Shown: positions 5,277-5,308 of the stretch, one piece after another
Layout of the letters: every line of letters starts with the position of its first letter
Position numbering within the stretch: position 1 is the first letter of the stretch
Assembly: GCA_017456105.1 (NCBI GenBank)
Contig: JAFTKA010000035.1
Span: 1 to 5,308, forward strand
From: Oscillospiraceae bacterium
GTDB lineage: Bacteria > Bacillota_A > Clostridia > Oscillospirales > Oscillospiraceae
Direction of reading: 5' to 3'
DNA: 5,308 nt
The notes under the pieces: model-generated
What the model saw: only the letters and a program-made list of their open reading frames with translations
What the model was told of the DNA's origin: nothing
Databases searched by the model: none
Translations under genes and position numbers: made by a program

Positions 5277-5308
5277 GTTTCTTACGCAAAAAGGACTGCC
5301 TATTGGCA

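Overview
The window looks chromosomal, from a Gram-positive Clostridia-type bacterium (Bacillota, perhaps an Oscillospirales-like gut commensal). Support is indirect: moderate-to-high GC coding DNA, strong purine-rich Shine-Dalgarno sites, near-consensus sigma-A promoters, two TTG starts with good ribosome sites, and palindromic intergenic repeats. The taxon is inference; no rRNA or other phylogenetic marker is present.

Layout: two operons diverge from an intergenic region at about 3173-3355. Leftward (minus strand): a stand-alone left-handed beta-helix acetyltransferase resembling the C-terminal half of GlmU, then phosphoglucosamine mutase (glmM), then a DUF2461 gene starting one base after the glmM stop, then an intrinsic terminator (315-340). 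Rightward (plus strand): a type I phosphoribosyltransferase, then alanine racemase (alr), whose ribosome site lies in the last codons of the first gene. A hairpin with T tracts on both sides follows (5171-5214). Each operon has its own recognisable promoter.

Function: GlmM makes glucosamine-1-phosphate and the GlmU-like protein carries the residues expected for acetylating it, so the left operon points to UDP-GlcNAc supply. Alr supplies D-alanine. Both feed peptidoglycan. The phosphoribosyltransferase (nucleobase salvage or a related role) and DUF2461 protein are not obviously part of this.

Non-coding content is the less ordinary part. Two 55-bp elements, 54/55 identical and in opposite orientation, lie just beyond the terminators of the two operons, each in the same orientation relative to the operon it follows. 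A related hairpin sits at the left edge. A roughly 110-bp mirror-symmetric element built of heptamers and two hairpins lies between the GlmU-like gene and glmM. A possible 33-codon minus-strand gene ends against alr and has its Shine-Dalgarno inside the terminator hairpin. No defence system, CRISPR array, prophage or complete insertion sequence is visible. This is mostly a housekeeping region, and I found no clear new multi-gene system.
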